NCBI GenBank assembly: GCA_903789635.1
Contig: CAIFEY010000004.1
Location: 1-64,000, forward strand
Length of the DNA: 64,000 bases
Direction of reading: 5' to 3'
Origin: an uncultured Eubacteriaceae bacterium
GTDB lineage: Bacteria; Bacillota; Clostridia; Peptostreptococcales; Anaerovoracaceae
The first letter of the stretch is position 1. Every line of letters starts with the position of its first letter. Made by a program: the position numbers and the translations under genes. Below the pieces are notes generated by a model. The model saw only the letters and a program-made list of their open reading frames with translations. It had not been told where the DNA came from and did not search any database. Positions 1 through 8,992 of this stretch are shown here, one piece after another.

Positions 1-37
1 CTAAAGTAGATTTCGATCTTTTTGCTGTCTACTTTAG
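1..37. repeat. 10-bp inverted repeat at window edge
   Basis: Perfect 10-bp arms (CTAAAGTAGA at 1-10 and its complement at 28-37) enclose a T-rich 17-base loop. It could be a terminator or the end of a larger element cut by the window edge; the left flank is missing, so no role can be assigned. Confidence 0.5.
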
Positions 38-60
38 GGTGATCATATCATTTTGAACCG

Positions 61-166
61 TTTGGAAAATGGCGGGCAAACGGGCCTGTTTCCAAACGCC
101 GGCGTGTCATACCCCCGTTGATCCGGGTGATCCAGGCGCCGGAATCGCAATCGTGCTATCGCAGCT
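61..166 (-). repeat. Dispersed intergenic repeat, copy A
   Basis: The reverse complement of this stretch matches 17305-17405 over about 100 bases. Shared blocks include GCGATAGCA, CAACGGGG(G)TATG, CGTTTGGAAA and AGGCCCGTT, and CCATTTTCC. Both copies lie in gene-free DNA. The element contains internal inverted pairs (TTTGGAAA with TTTCCAAA), so its transcript would fold. Function unknown. Confidence 0.6.
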
Positions 167-338
167 GTAAGAAAATGATGGATGCTGTATACAACCGTGC
201 GCCCTCCGCGCCGCGCTTCACGGTTTGGGCCTGCACGCGCCGTGAATTGCTATTGTCGCCGCTGTGCCGCCGCCCCGCCGCACGTCACTGGAATCCTCGT
301 CATTCGGCAGTCTGGCCGCGCGGCACATATCACGGCCG

Positions 339-400
339 GCGAAAATAACAGAACGGCGCCCTCCTGTACCTGAGATGATCATGGAGTATAGGAGGGCGCC
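339..400 (-). terminator. Rho-independent terminator, distal copy
   Basis: Read on the minus strand, a 15-bp stem with one mismatch (arms 386-400 and 355-369) is followed by GTTCTGTTATTTTC. It is the second of two tandem terminators behind serA. Confidence 0.6.
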
Positions 401-467
401 GCCCCGCCGCACGTCACTGGAATCCTCGTCATTCGGCAGTCTGCCGCGCAGCGTGGATCACGGCTGG

Positions 468-528
468 CGAACGCAACAAAACGGTGCCCTCCTGCACCTG
501 GGATGATCATGGTGTATAGGAGGGCGCC
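468..528 (-). terminator. Rho-independent terminator after serA, proximal copy
   Basis: On the minus strand the stem formed by 519-528 and 483-493 is followed by CGTTTTGTTGCG. It lies about 30 bases past the serA stop and is the likely main terminator of that gene. Confidence 0.65.
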
Positions 529-557
529 GCTGTGCCATCTGTCGCTGCGCCGCTGCG

Positions 558-1712
558 CTAGTCGTCCATGTCTGCGATCACGCGCACGCGGATGCAGCCC
601 GGGATCTTCGGGATGTAGTCGAAGGCGGCCTTGGTGGAGATCAGGACGTAGCCGTACTCGCCCTTGAGGCCGCCGGCGACGGCGTCGATCTCGATGTTGG
701 TCAGGGCGCGGATGACGGTGTCGACCGGGGTTTTGATGCCCTTGGTCATGACGGCGATGCGGATGTCGCCGCTCATCGGTCCCAGGTTCGCGTCAGGGAA
801 GTTGACGGCGTGGACCGCATTGCCGTTCTCGATGAAGTCCATCAGCTCGTCGGCGGCCATCAGTGCGCAGTTGTCCTCGGCTTCCTTTGTCGATGCGCCC
901 AGGTGAGGTGTCGTGATGACGCCTGGGTGGCCCAGGGTTTCGGCGGTGGCGAAGTCGGTGACGTAGCGGGAGATGCGCTTCTCATCCAGGGCGCGGATGA
1001 CGGCGGCTTCGTCGCAGACGAACGCGCGGGAGTAGTTCATCAGGACCGCGCCGCTCTTCATCGCGGCGATCTCGTTTTCGCCGATCAGGCTGCGGGTGGA
1101 CTCGTTGCCCGGGACATGGATCGTGACGTAGTCGGCGTGGCGCATGACGGTCTTGATGTCCGGCGCGATACGGATGGTCGGGTCCAGGTGCAGGGCCGTG
1201 CGGGCGGACAGGAACTTGTCGTAGCCGATGACGTCCATGCCGAGCGCCGTGACGGCGTTGGAGATGCGCGCACCGACGGCGCCCAGGCCGATGACGCCGA
1301 GCGTCTTGCCGGCGATCTCGCTGCCCTTGAACTTGCTCTTGCCCTTCTCGACGTCGACGGCGAGGTCAGGGTCGTCCTTCAGGTCGAGCGTCCACTTGAT
1401 CGCGGACGGGAGCTTGCGCGCGGCCATCAGGATGCCGGCCAGGACGAGCTCCTTGACGGAGTTGGAGTTTCCGCCCGGGGTGTTGAAGACGCAGATGCCC
1501 TCGTCCGCGCAGCGCACCAGCGGGATGTTGTTGACGCCGGTGCCGGCGCGCGCGATCGCGAGAAGGCTGTCGCTGAATTGAACGTCGTTGATCTTCTGAC
1601 TGCGGAGGATCAGCCCTGTTGCTTCGGACAGGTCCTCGGTGAATTCGTAGTTGTCCGTAAAGTGATTCAGCCCCGCAGGGGCGATTTTGTTCATCTTGGC
1701 GATCTTATACAT
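558..1712 (-). CDS. serA: D-3-phosphoglycerate dehydrogenase
   Basis: Cytoplasmic NAD-dependent enzyme that oxidises 3-phosphoglycerate to 3-phosphohydroxypyruvate, the first step of serine synthesis. The 384-residue protein has the 2-hydroxyacid dehydrogenase layout: an N-terminal substrate part with RAGTGVNNIP near residue 55, a Rossmann segment GVIGLGAVGARI near 139-150, a catalytic Arg in NYSRAFVCDE, and the Glu/His pair ending in TPHLGASTKEAE. A short C-terminal ACT-like segment follows, so this is the short form. I chose the ATG at 1712 because GGAGG precedes it at good spacing; an upstream in-frame extension lacks homology. It is divergent from serC, the next enzyme of the pathway. Confidence 0.93.
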   Translation of the reverse strand: MYKIAKMNKIAPAGLNHFTDNYEFTEDLSEATGLILRSQKINDVQFSDSLLAIARAGTGVNNIPLVRCADEGICVFNTPGGNSNSVKELVLAGILMAARKLPSAIKWTLDLKDDPDLAVDVEKGKSKFKGSEIAGKTLGVIGLGAVGARISNAVTALGMDVIGYDKFLSARTALHLDPTIRIAPDIKTVMRHADYVTIHVPGNESTRSLIGENEIAAMKSGAVLMNYSRAFVCDEAAVIRALDEKRISRYVTDFATAETLGHPGVITTPHLGASTKEAEDNCALMAADELMDFIENGNAVHAVNFPDANLGPMSGDIRIAVMTKGIKTPVDTVIRALTNIEIDAVAGGLKGEYGYVLISTKAAFDYIPKIPGCIRVRVIADMDD

Positions 1713-1990
1713 GGTGCAGTTCCTCCAATCGAATAGCGGGCGTGTGGGAACGGCGGCTGAAGGGCGAAAGGCCTCTGACTGACAGCGCCGTGTTCGAACA
1801 CGTAAAATTGTATTTATTATCAGTACACAATAAACGAAACGTATTTTGTAGTATGGAAATAAATATAACATCAATTTTGTTTACAATCAAGTGAAATGGT
1901 GCTATAATCATGTGCGTTAATACAAAAACTTTCGCGTTTTAAAGCGATGACGACCGTCATCAGTAAAGTGTTCAGATTAGGAGGAAAACG
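1713..1990. promoter_or_regulatory. Divergent serA/serC control region
   Basis: 278 bases between divergent serine genes. It holds a perfect 14-bp palindrome CGTGTTCGAACACG at 1789-1802 in the serA leader, an AT-rich core, and the serC promoter at 1880-1908. The palindrome is a candidate operator or leader hairpin; no known regulator motif was recognised. Confidence 0.5.
1880..1908 (+). promoter_or_regulatory. Sigma-A promoter of serC
   Basis: TTTACA at 1880-1885, a 17-base spacer and a consensus TATAAT at 1903-1908. It points to serC with a leader of about 75 bases. Confidence 0.8.
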
Positions 1991-3085
1991 ATGACTGCTT
2001 ACAACCGAGTATTTAATTTCGCGGCGGGACCGTCGATGCTGCCGCAGGAAGTGCTGGAGCAGGCGGCTTTAGACTTGTTCAACTACCATGGAACGGGCGA
2101 ATCCGTCATGGAGATGAGTCATCGATCTCCGGAGTTCGACGCGATCATCAAGGAGGCGGAGCAGGATCTCCGCGATCTCCTGAATATCCCGGATAACTAC
2201 CACGTGCTGTTCCTGCAGGGTGGCGGAACACTGCAGTTCTCGATGGTCCCGCTGAATTTTTTGTCTAAAAGCAAGAAGGCGGACTACATCGTGACGGGAA
2301 ACTGGGCGAAGAAGGCGTACGAGGAGGCCTGCAAGTTCGGCGACATCAGGGTCGCGGCATCGTCTGAGGAGGACGGCTACACGTACATCCCGAAGCTTGG
2401 AAAAGCCGATTTTCGCGATGATGCGGATTATGTATATATATGTTATAATAATACGATATATGGATCGCACTATTCGTACGTTCCGGACACAGGCGACATT
2501 CCGCTGATCGCGGATATGTCCAGCTGCTTCCTGAGTGAGGAGGTGGACGTCAGCAAGTTCGGCATGATCTACGCCGGGGCGCAGAAAAACGTGGCGCCTG
2601 CAGGCGTGACGATCTGCATCATCCGCGACGATCTGCTCGGGCACGCGCCGGAAAACATCCCGGTCTACCTGGATTACCAGACGCACGCGAAGAAGGACTC
2701 GCTGTACAATACACCGCCATGCTGGAATATCTACATCGCGGGGCTGGTTTTCAAGCACCTGAAGAAGCTGGGCGGACTGTCCGCCATGCACGAGCTGAAT
2801 GTCCGGAAAGCAGGCAAGCTGTACGCGTACCTGGATTCTACGGACTTCTACAAGGCACCGGTCGCGCCGGAGGACCGCTCGCTGATGAACGTCGTATTCG
2901 TCACAGGCGACAAGGACCTGGACGCCGAGTTCGTCGCGGGAGCTAAGGCGCAGGGCATGATCAACCTCAAGGGACACCGCAGCATCGGAGGAATCCGGGC
3001 GAGTATCTACAACGCCATGCCTGAGGAGGGTGTGGACAAGCTGACTGTCTATATGAAGAAGTTCGAGGAGGAGCACCGCCGCTAG
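1991..3085 (+). CDS. serC: Phosphoserine aminotransferase
   Basis: PLP enzyme that transaminates 3-phosphohydroxypyruvate with glutamate to give phosphoserine, the second step of serine synthesis. Its 364 residues match the usual family length. It begins with the family start FNFAAGPSMLP, has GGGTLQFSMVP in the cofactor region, the PLP lysine in GAQKNVAPAGVT near residue 200, and ends with HRSIGGIRASIYNAMP. AGGAGG lies 8 bases before the ATG. It is divergent from serA. No phosphoserine phosphatase gene is visible in the window. Confidence 0.96.
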   Translation: MTAYNRVFNFAAGPSMLPQEVLEQAALDLFNYHGTGESVMEMSHRSPEFDAIIKEAEQDLRDLLNIPDNYHVLFLQGGGTLQFSMVPLNFLSKSKKADYIVTGNWAKKAYEEACKFGDIRVAASSEEDGYTYIPKLGKADFRDDADYVYICYNNTIYGSHYSYVPDTGDIPLIADMSSCFLSEEVDVSKFGMIYAGAQKNVAPAGVTICIIRDDLLGHAPENIPVYLDYQTHAKKDSLYNTPPCWNIYIAGLVFKHLKKLGGLSAMHELNVRKAGKLYAYLDSTDFYKAPVAPEDRSLMNVVFVTGDKDLDAEFVAGAKAQGMINLKGHRSIGGIRASIYNAMPEEGVDKLTVYMKKFEEEHRR

Positions 3086-3177
3086 GGCGGGCCTCACGTA
3101 ACGGCGTATGAACGGGGGAGGATCTGATCCAACCTCGTTTTATGTTTTTTTGAAATACTTGGGACAGGAATAGCCGC

Positions 3178-4530
3178 ATGAAGCAGGAGACAAAATATAA
3201 ATGGAAGAGGGCGCTGTGCGCGGCCGCAGTGATGACGATCATCGTGCAGACCGTGCTGTTTTCGCTGACCTCGGAGGAGGTGAGTGCCGCAAGTGTGGCC
3301 GCGCCTTCCCTGACGGCAGACAGTGCGATGGTGTACTGTGAAAACACCGGGCAGGTGATCTACGCGAAGAATACGTCGGCAAAAGAGAGCCCGTACAGCA
3401 TCACCAAGCTGATGACGGCCCTGCTGGTCGTCCAGAAGTGTCCGCTGGATAAGAAGGTCACCGTCTCCAAGGCCGCCGCCTCGCAGGGGGACACCACGAT
3501 CCACCTGAAGGAGGGCGAGGTCGTCACCGTGCAGCAGCTGCTCTACGGCGCGCTGCTGAGCTCGGGCAACGACGCGGCCTACGCGCTCGGCGAGGCGGCC
3601 TGCGGCACCGGAAACATGAGCGAGTTCCTCGACCTGATGAACCAGACGGCCAAAAACATCGGCTGCAAACACACACACTTCTCGAACCCGAACGGCATCT
3701 CGAGCAAGAGCAACTACACGACCGCCTCCGACTTCATGAAGATCGCGCGCGTCGCGTATTCCAACGACACGATCAGAAAGATCGCGGGGACCGCGAAGTA
3801 CGAGATGACGGCGACGAACAAGAGCAAGGGCAGGACGTTCGTCAACAAGGTCAGCCTGGTCCGCCAGAAGTCCAGCGGCATCGTCGCGGGGAAGACCGGC
3901 TACTGGACGCCGACTGACTGCAGCATCGCGGCTGTGTATAAGAAGAACGGCCTCGAGCTCTGCATCGTCGTCCTGGGTGACCAGCTCACCCAGCGCACGG
4001 CGGATGTCAACAAGCTGATCGCCTACGCGGAGAAGAAGGTCAAGGGGATCTGCGCGGTCCGGAAGGGAAAGAACGTCGGCAAGGTCCACGTCAACGGCGG
4101 CGTGAAGACGAGCCTGGACGTGTACACCGCGGAGAACGGCTACGCCTACCTCCCGAAGGAGGGCTCGAGCAAGCTGATCAAGGGCAAGGCCGAGATTAGC
4201 AGCGGCGTGAAGGCGCCGGTTGCGGCCGGGGAGGTCGTCGGCGCGTATAAGATTTATGTCAGCGGTGAGCTGGTTAACAGCATTCCGCTTGTGGTATCAG
4301 AGGGTACAGGAACAGGCTGGTTCCCGTCAAAGATCGGAATTTCCAACTTTGCGACGGTCGTGATCTGCGTCATCCTGCTGATCCTCGCGGTCTGCGGGAC
4401 CGGCGTCGGGATCGCGCGCGCGAAGGCGAGGAAGCGCCGGGAGCTGGCCAGAAAGAGAAAGATAGAACGGCTCGCGCGGCGGAAGATGCTCGAGGAGCAG
4501 GAGAAAGAGGAACGCGGCTGGTGGTTTTAG
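3178..4530 (+). CDS. D-alanyl-D-alanine carboxypeptidase (PBP5 type)
   Basis: Peptidoglycan carboxypeptidase that trims the terminal D-Ala of stem peptides outside the membrane. The 450-residue protein starts with a basic segment and a hydrophobic signal stretch (about residues 11-30). The penicillin-binding signature is complete: SITK at 74-77, SGN in SSGNDAAYALGE near 131, and KTG in AGKTGYW near 240. A second membrane helix near 385-405 is followed by an unusually long, very basic tail (KARKRRELARKRK) that would lie in the cytoplasm. The ribosome binding site is weak. It is probably membrane-held at both ends; DacF/DacA-type naming is uncertain. Confidence 0.92.
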   Translation: MKQETKYKWKRALCAAAVMTIIVQTVLFSLTSEEVSAASVAAPSLTADSAMVYCENTGQVIYAKNTSAKESPYSITKLMTALLVVQKCPLDKKVTVSKAAASQGDTTIHLKEGEVVTVQQLLYGALLSSGNDAAYALGEAACGTGNMSEFLDLMNQTAKNIGCKHTHFSNPNGISSKSNYTTASDFMKIARVAYSNDTIRKIAGTAKYEMTATNKSKGRTFVNKVSLVRQKSSGIVAGKTGYWTPTDCSIAAVYKKNGLELCIVVLGDQLTQRTADVNKLIAYAEKKVKGICAVRKGKNVGKVHVNGGVKTSLDVYTAENGYAYLPKEGSSKLIKGKAEISSGVKAPVAAGEVVGAYKIYVSGELVNSIPLVVSEGTGTGWFPSKIGISNFATVVICVILLILAVCGTGVGIARAKARKRRELARKRKIERLARRKMLEEQEKEERGWWF

Positions 4531-4658
4531 CCTGCGGGGACGGTAAACTTTGTCCCTGCCGGCGCACTGTCGGACGGCCAGCCGAAGAACGCTGGACCGG
4601 ATTCTGCATCGGATGACGGGGATGATCCCGAAACCGCCGACGAGCATTGAGGAGGACT

Positions 4659-6566
4659 ATGTTTGATATTGCGGAAAATCTGAAGAAACTGCCGGACTGC
4701 CTGGGTGTGTACCTGCACAAGGACAAGCTCGGCCGCGTCATCTACGTCGGGAAGGCGATCTCGCTGAAAAACCGTGTGCGCCAGTATTTTCAGTCTTCGT
4801 ACCAGAACAGCAGTCCTAAGGTTAAGGCGCTCGTCCAGAACATCAGCGAGTTCGAGTACATCACGTGCGGGAGCGAGATGGAGGCGCTGATCCTCGAGTG
4901 CAACCTGATCAAGAAGTACATGCCTAAGTACAATGTCCTCCTCCGCGACGACAAGACCTACCCGTACATCGAGGTCACCGTGACGGAGGATTACCCGCGC
5001 GTGCTGAAGACCAGGAGGCTCCTGAAGGACGGGAACAAGTACTTTGGGCCTTACAGCGACGTCGGGGCGGTCAATGACATCGTCGAGCTGCTGCAGCGGA
5101 TGTACTCGCTGAAGAGGTGCAGCGCGACCGAGTTCCCGGAGGGTCACCGTCCGTGCCTGAACTACCATATCCAGGCGTGCCAGGGGATCTGCACGGGGCG
5201 GGTCGATAAGGAAGAATACAGAAAATCGATCCGCGAGATCATCGACTTCCTGTCGGGAAAGGACAAAGCGCTCGTGACGGAGCTGGACCGCAGGATGCGC
5301 GAGGCTTCCGAGGAGATGCGCTACGAGGAGGCGGCGAAGTGGAGGAACGATCTCTTTGCCGTCAAGGCCCTGAAGGAGACGCAGCGCGTGACGATGATCA
5401 ACGATCAGGACCTGGATATCGTCTATGCGCTCAAGGATCAGGACCACGCGTTCGTCGTGCTGTTCCCGGTTAGAGGGGGCAAGCTCAGCGGCCGCGAGAC
5501 GTTCCAGATTCAGGCGGACGAGAGTGATTCCAGGAAGAACATGGTCGCGGCGTTCATCCAGCAGTACTACAGCCAGTGGGCGACGGTCCCGCCGGAGATC
5601 CTGGTCGAGGAGGAGCCGGACGAGAAGGAGCTGCTCGAGGAGTTCCTGAGCCGCGGCCGAAAGAAGGTCCAGATCCTGGTCCCGCAGAGGGGCAGCAAGC
5701 GGGCGCTGATGGACCTGACGCGGCGCGACCTGATGGAGATGACCAAGACGATCGAGGACCGCGCGCAGAGCCGCAAGGAGCGCGAGAAGCTGGTCTACCG
5801 CGAGATGCAGGACGTCATGCAGGAGGGAGGATTCACCCGCCAGCCGGGGCGCGAGGGCAAGCCGTTCCGCGTGGAGTCCTACGATATTTCCAACACCAAC
5901 GGCGTCGATTCCGTCGGCGCGATGGTTGTGTTCGAGGGGCTCCTTCCGGTCAAGAAGGACTACCGCCGCTTCAAGATCCGCACGATCGAGGGTGCGGACG
6001 ATTACGGGAGCCTGCAGGAGGTCCTGTACAGGCGGTTCCGCCGCGCCCAGAAGGGCAGCCAGGGGTTCAGCACGCTGCCTGACCTGATCCTGATGGACGG
6101 CGGGCGCGGCCAGGTCACGGCCGCGCTGAAGGTGATCCGCGCGCTCGGGCTCTCGGTTCCGGTCGCGGGCATGGCCAAGGACGACCGACACCGGACGCGC
6201 GCCCTGGTGTTCGAGGACGGCCGGGAGATCGACCTCGTGCACCACAACGTGCTGTTCCGCTACTGCGGGACGATTCAGGAGGAGGTCCACCGCTTCGCGA
6301 TCGACTACCACCACCGTCTGCACAGCAAAAATTCCTTCCATTCGGAGCTCGACGACATCCCGGGAATCGGCCCTAAGCGGCGCAACGACCTGCTGTACCA
6401 CTTCAAGTCGATGGACGCGATCCGTGCGGTTTCCGAGGAGGAGCTGATGGAGGTCCCGTCGATGAGCCGTCAGGCTGCGGAGAACATCCGCGCGTATTTT
6501 GCGTCCCATCCGGCCGGCAGGAAGGCGTTCGGCACGGGTACGGTGACCTTTGTCGAGGAAGATTGA
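4659..6566 (+). CDS. uvrC: Excinuclease ABC subunit C
   Basis: Nuclease subunit of nucleotide excision repair; makes the 3' and 5' incisions at UvrB-marked lesions. The 635-residue protein carries the GIY-YIG nuclease (GVYLHKDKLGRVIYVG near 16-31), a UVR coiled motif (about 200-235) that binds UvrB, the RNase H-like nuclease with DGGRGQVTAAL near 475, and tandem helix-hairpin-helix motifs at the C-terminus (DIPGIGPKRRNDLL). I start at the ATG at 4659, preceded by GGAGG; a TTG 12 bases upstream is less likely. A stand-alone gene here, without uvrA or uvrB beside it. Confidence 0.96.
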   Translation: MFDIAENLKKLPDCLGVYLHKDKLGRVIYVGKAISLKNRVRQYFQSSYQNSSPKVKALVQNISEFEYITCGSEMEALILECNLIKKYMPKYNVLLRDDKTYPYIEVTVTEDYPRVLKTRRLLKDGNKYFGPYSDVGAVNDIVELLQRMYSLKRCSATEFPEGHRPCLNYHIQACQGICTGRVDKEEYRKSIREIIDFLSGKDKALVTELDRRMREASEEMRYEEAAKWRNDLFAVKALKETQRVTMINDQDLDIVYALKDQDHAFVVLFPVRGGKLSGRETFQIQADESDSRKNMVAAFIQQYYSQWATVPPEILVEEEPDEKELLEEFLSRGRKKVQILVPQRGSKRALMDLTRRDLMEMTKTIEDRAQSRKEREKLVYREMQDVMQEGGFTRQPGREGKPFRVESYDISNTNGVDSVGAMVVFEGLLPVKKDYRRFKIRTIEGADDYGSLQEVLYRRFRRAQKGSQGFSTLPDLILMDGGRGQVTAALKVIRALGLSVPVAGMAKDDRHRTRALVFEDGREIDLVHHNVLFRYCGTIQEEVHRFAIDYHHRLHSKNSFHSELDDIPGIGPKRRNDLLYHFKSMDAIRAVSEEELMEVPSMSRQAAENIRAYFASHPAGRKAFGTGTVTFVEED

Positions 6567-6595
6567 TTGCAAACACTGCGGCCATATGATAGAAT
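6567..6595 (+). promoter_or_regulatory. Promoter of the DUF1292 gene
   Basis: TTGCAA at 6567-6572, 17-base spacer, TAGAAT at 6590-6595, starting right after the uvrC stop codon. Confidence 0.6.
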
Positions 6596-6657
6596 TCATG
6601 TGTATGAGTTAGATCAGCGTTATAGATCAGCATTGCGCTGATTGAATGGAGGAAAAT

Positions 6658-6960
6658 ATGGCAGACGAAAGATACGAGCTGGGCAATGAAGTCGAAGACG
6701 ATGATATCATTACCCTGGAGTATGACGACGGCACGGAGATGGTTTGCGAGATCATGGGCGTCTTCCCGATGGGAGACAAGGACTATGTCGCACTGATTCC
6801 GCACGACGACAGCGATGATGTCTATATCTACCGCTATCAGGAGTACGATGACGGGACGTTCGACGTTCTGGACATCGAGGACGAGGCGGAGTTCAACAAG
6901 GCAGCACAGGAGTTCGACGCCATCATGGCAAGCCAGGACGACGAAGAGCCTGAGGCTTAG
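6658..6960 (+). CDS. DUF1292 domain protein (YrzB-like)
   Basis: Small, very acidic cytoplasmic protein of 100 residues. The pattern ITLEYDDGTEMVCEIMGVFPMGDKDYVALIP followed by YIYRYQEYDDG and a DIEDEAEFNKAAQEFD end fits the DUF1292 family of Bacillota (YrzB and relatives), whose function is unknown. I chose the ATG at 6658 because GGAGG sits just before it; an in-frame ATG 12 bases earlier overlaps that site. It has its own promoter at 6567-6595. Confidence 0.85.
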   Translation: MADERYELGNEVEDDDIITLEYDDGTEMVCEIMGVFPMGDKDYVALIPHDDSDDVYIYRYQEYDDGTFDVLDIEDEAEFNKAAQEFDAIMASQDDEEPEA

Positions 6961-7082
6961 TGCAGTCGCTTTTTAAGACTAGTGAATAATGGGAGGGACT
7001 GTCCGAGTTGGCAGCCCCTATTTTTCTGCGTTCTGAGGGGTTCGCAGGATGGAGATTGGACAAAAGAGAAAAGAGGACAAGA

Positions 7083-8462
7083 GTGAAAGAATATGATGTA
7101 ATCGTGGCAGGCGCCGGAGTCGGCGGAGTATTCCTGTCCTACGAAATGACGAAGAAGGACAACAACGCGAGCGTTCTGGTCATCGACAAGGGAGGCCCGC
7201 TGGAGAGCCGCATCTGCCCGATCAAGGAGGGCAAGACCAAGCAGTGCCTGAACTGCAAGGTTTGTGCGATCATGAACGGCTACGGCGGTGCGGGCGGACT
7301 GTCTGACGGCAAATACAACCTGACCACGCAGTTCGGCGGCGACCTGCACCGCTACATCGGCGAGCAGGAGGCGATGGACCTGATGTGGTACGTCGACGGC
7401 GTGCTCTGCGATATGGGCGGTGCCCAGGCAAAGCTCTATTCTACAGCGGATTCAGAGCTTCGCACCAAGTGCCTGCAGCACGACCTGCACCTGCTGGACG
7501 CCCAGGTCCGCCACCTCGGCACCGACACGAACGTCGAGATCCTGGGAAATATTTACAATTACGTCAAGGACCGCATCGATATGATCTTCTACACGGCGGT
7601 TCAGGACGTCGACCTGCAGGACGACGGCACGTTCATCGTCCGCACCAAGGACGATGCGTACCACTGCAAGGACCTGATCCTCGCGACCGGCCGCTCCGGC
7701 TCCGACTGGATCTCCCACATCTGCGGCAAATTCAACCTGAAGCTGGAGAAGAACCGCGTCGACATCGGCGTCCGCGTCGAGCTGCCGGCAGACGTGTTCA
7801 AGCACATCACCGATCAGGTCTACGAGAGCAAGATCGTCTACCAGACATCGCAGTACAACGACCTGGTCCGCACATTCTGCATGAACCCGTACGGCGAGGT
7901 CGTCTCGGAGAACACGAACGGCATCGTCACGGTCAACGGACACAGCTACTCGAACCCAGAGCTGCTGACGGAGAACACTAACTTCGCTCTCCTGGTCTCG
8001 AACCACTTCACGAGCCCGTTCGAGGACAGCAACGAGTACGGCGAGGCGATCGCGAGCCTCTCGAACATGCTGGGAGGCGGCGTCCTGATGCAGCGCTTCG
8101 GCGACCTGGTCAAGGGCAGGCGCAGCAGCGACCGCCGCATGGAGAAGTGCTTCACGCGCCCGACGCTGCAGGCGACCCCGGGCGACCTGAGCCTGGTCAT
8201 CCCTAAGCGCCAGCTCGACGACATCATCGAGATGATCTACGCCCTGGACGAGATCGCCCCGGGTACGGCGAACGAGGACACGCTCCTCTACGGCGTGGAG
8301 GTGAAGTTCTACAACTCCCGCGTCGACGTCGACGACAACCTGATGACCCGCATCCCGAACCTCTACGCGATCGGCGACGGCGCAGGCGTGACCCACTCCC
8401 TGTCCCAGGCCTCCGCGTCCGGTGTGTACGTTGCGCGCCGTCTGATCGAGAAGTACCAGTAA
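7083..8462 (+). CDS. FAD-dependent dehydrogenase (COG2509-like)
   Basis: Predicted cytoplasmic flavoprotein of 459 residues; substrate unknown. The N-terminus has the dinucleotide fold VIVAGAGVGGVFLSYEM, then VLVIDKGG, and a cysteine-rich segment CPIKEGKTKQCLNCKVC followed by YGGAGGLSDGKYNL, a pattern I associate with the uncharacterised COG2509 FAD dehydrogenases. A second FAD-contact motif occurs at the end (LYAIGDGAGVTHSLSQASASGVYVA). I start at GTG 7083, because homology begins there and AGAGGA precedes it; an ATG-free extension upstream to 7008 is unlike the family. The cysteine cluster could hold a metal centre or be redox active, but this is inference. Confidence 0.8.
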   Translation: MKEYDVIVAGAGVGGVFLSYEMTKKDNNASVLVIDKGGPLESRICPIKEGKTKQCLNCKVCAIMNGYGGAGGLSDGKYNLTTQFGGDLHRYIGEQEAMDLMWYVDGVLCDMGGAQAKLYSTADSELRTKCLQHDLHLLDAQVRHLGTDTNVEILGNIYNYVKDRIDMIFYTAVQDVDLQDDGTFIVRTKDDAYHCKDLILATGRSGSDWISHICGKFNLKLEKNRVDIGVRVELPADVFKHITDQVYESKIVYQTSQYNDLVRTFCMNPYGEVVSENTNGIVTVNGHSYSNPELLTENTNFALLVSNHFTSPFEDSNEYGEAIASLSNMLGGGVLMQRFGDLVKGRRSSDRRMEKCFTRPTLQATPGDLSLVIPKRQLDDIIEMIYALDEIAPGTANEDTLLYGVEVKFYNSRVDVDDNLMTRIPNLYAIGDGAGVTHSLSQASASGVYVARRLIEKYQ

Positions 8463-8518
8463 GGTATAGGGTGTGCAGGAAGCAGGGAATAAATAACAGA
8501 GGTAAAATCGTATGAAAA

Positions 8519-8564
8519 AGACGTGGAAGCATCGAGGTTTCGGGCTTTCACGTCTGTTTTGATT
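8519..8564 (+). terminator. Terminator of the FAD dehydrogenase gene
   Basis: A 12-bp stem with one mismatch (8519-8530 with 8544-8555) is followed by GTTTTGATT. Confidence 0.75.
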
Positions 8565-8680
8565 GTCCTATTTTGCTGGCGGAACCAAAGGAGAGGGCAG
8601 GCTCCTGTGCGGTGATGCCGACAGGCCGCTGGAAGTGGTGCCGGCAGGCCCATGCGCGCGGCGGCGGGCAGAAGAGTAGT

Positions 8681-8723
8681 GGCGGCGCAGCAAGTATACA
8701 ATGTATTGTATCACTGCGCCGCC
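8681..8723. repeat. Long perfect-arm hairpin
   Basis: Outer arms GGCGGCGCAG (8681-8690) and CTGCGCCGCC (8714-8723) are perfect complements, and an inner pair ATACAAT/ATTGTAT extends the stem. There is no T-run on either side, so it is not a simple terminator. Confidence 0.6.
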
Positions 8724-8904
8724 CGGAAAGCTGGAGGGATCGCGTGAAAATCACCCGCGAATTCCGGCGGGCGGGCGCGGCAGGGCACTGACGGCGGTGT
8801 AACGGTGGATTGACGGCAAATTGTCTGCAGTGACACGACGAATTGACGGCCGTGATCGAGCCCGGGACAACGTCGGTAAAAAATCATCCTTGTATACTGC
8901 ATAT

Positions 8905-8992
8905 TGTTGCGTAGGAGAGAGATTTCTTCACCCTGGCGCAACGGCTTTTTCCGAATTGCGCAAGACGGCAATAATGACGTTCCTACGCAACA
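8905..8992 (+). ncRNA. Possible structured RNA element
   Basis: Perfect 12-base arms TGTTGCGTAGGA (8905-8916) and TCCTACGCAACA (8981-8992) enclose 64 bases that contain further TTGCGCAA-type complementary pieces. AGCTTTTTAGG follows the right arm, like a terminator tail. It could be a small RNA or the remnant of a mobile element. No known RNA family was recognised. Confidence 0.3.

Larger units (their letters stand above)
272..528. repeat. Tandem duplication of a ~129-bp block carrying a terminator
   Basis: Two head-to-tail copies, 272-400 and 401-528, share long identical blocks (for example the 20 bases beginning GCCCCGCCGCACGTCACTGG). Each ends in the same GGCGCCCTCCT/AGGAGGGCGCC hairpin around a TGATCATGG loop. 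The divergence between copies is concentrated in the middle, which suggests an old duplication with the stems conserved. Confidence 0.8.
1..557. other. Gene-free region downstream of serA with repeats
   Basis: I see no credible gene here. It holds the hairpin at 1-37, one copy of a dispersed repeat (61-166) and a tandem duplication (272-528) that carries two terminators for serA. Short open frames in it are low-complexity and lack ribosome binding sites. Confidence 0.6.

Noticed and set aside
810..1736. Plus-strand open frame opposite serA
   Set aside because: Antisense shadow of serA; composition and lack of motifs argue against a gene.
4527..6599. Long open frame on the minus strand opposite uvrC (690 codons)
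   Set aside because: It mirrors a clear uvrC gene, is Arg/Leu/Val-rich as expected from GC-rich antisense codons, and has no recognisable motif.
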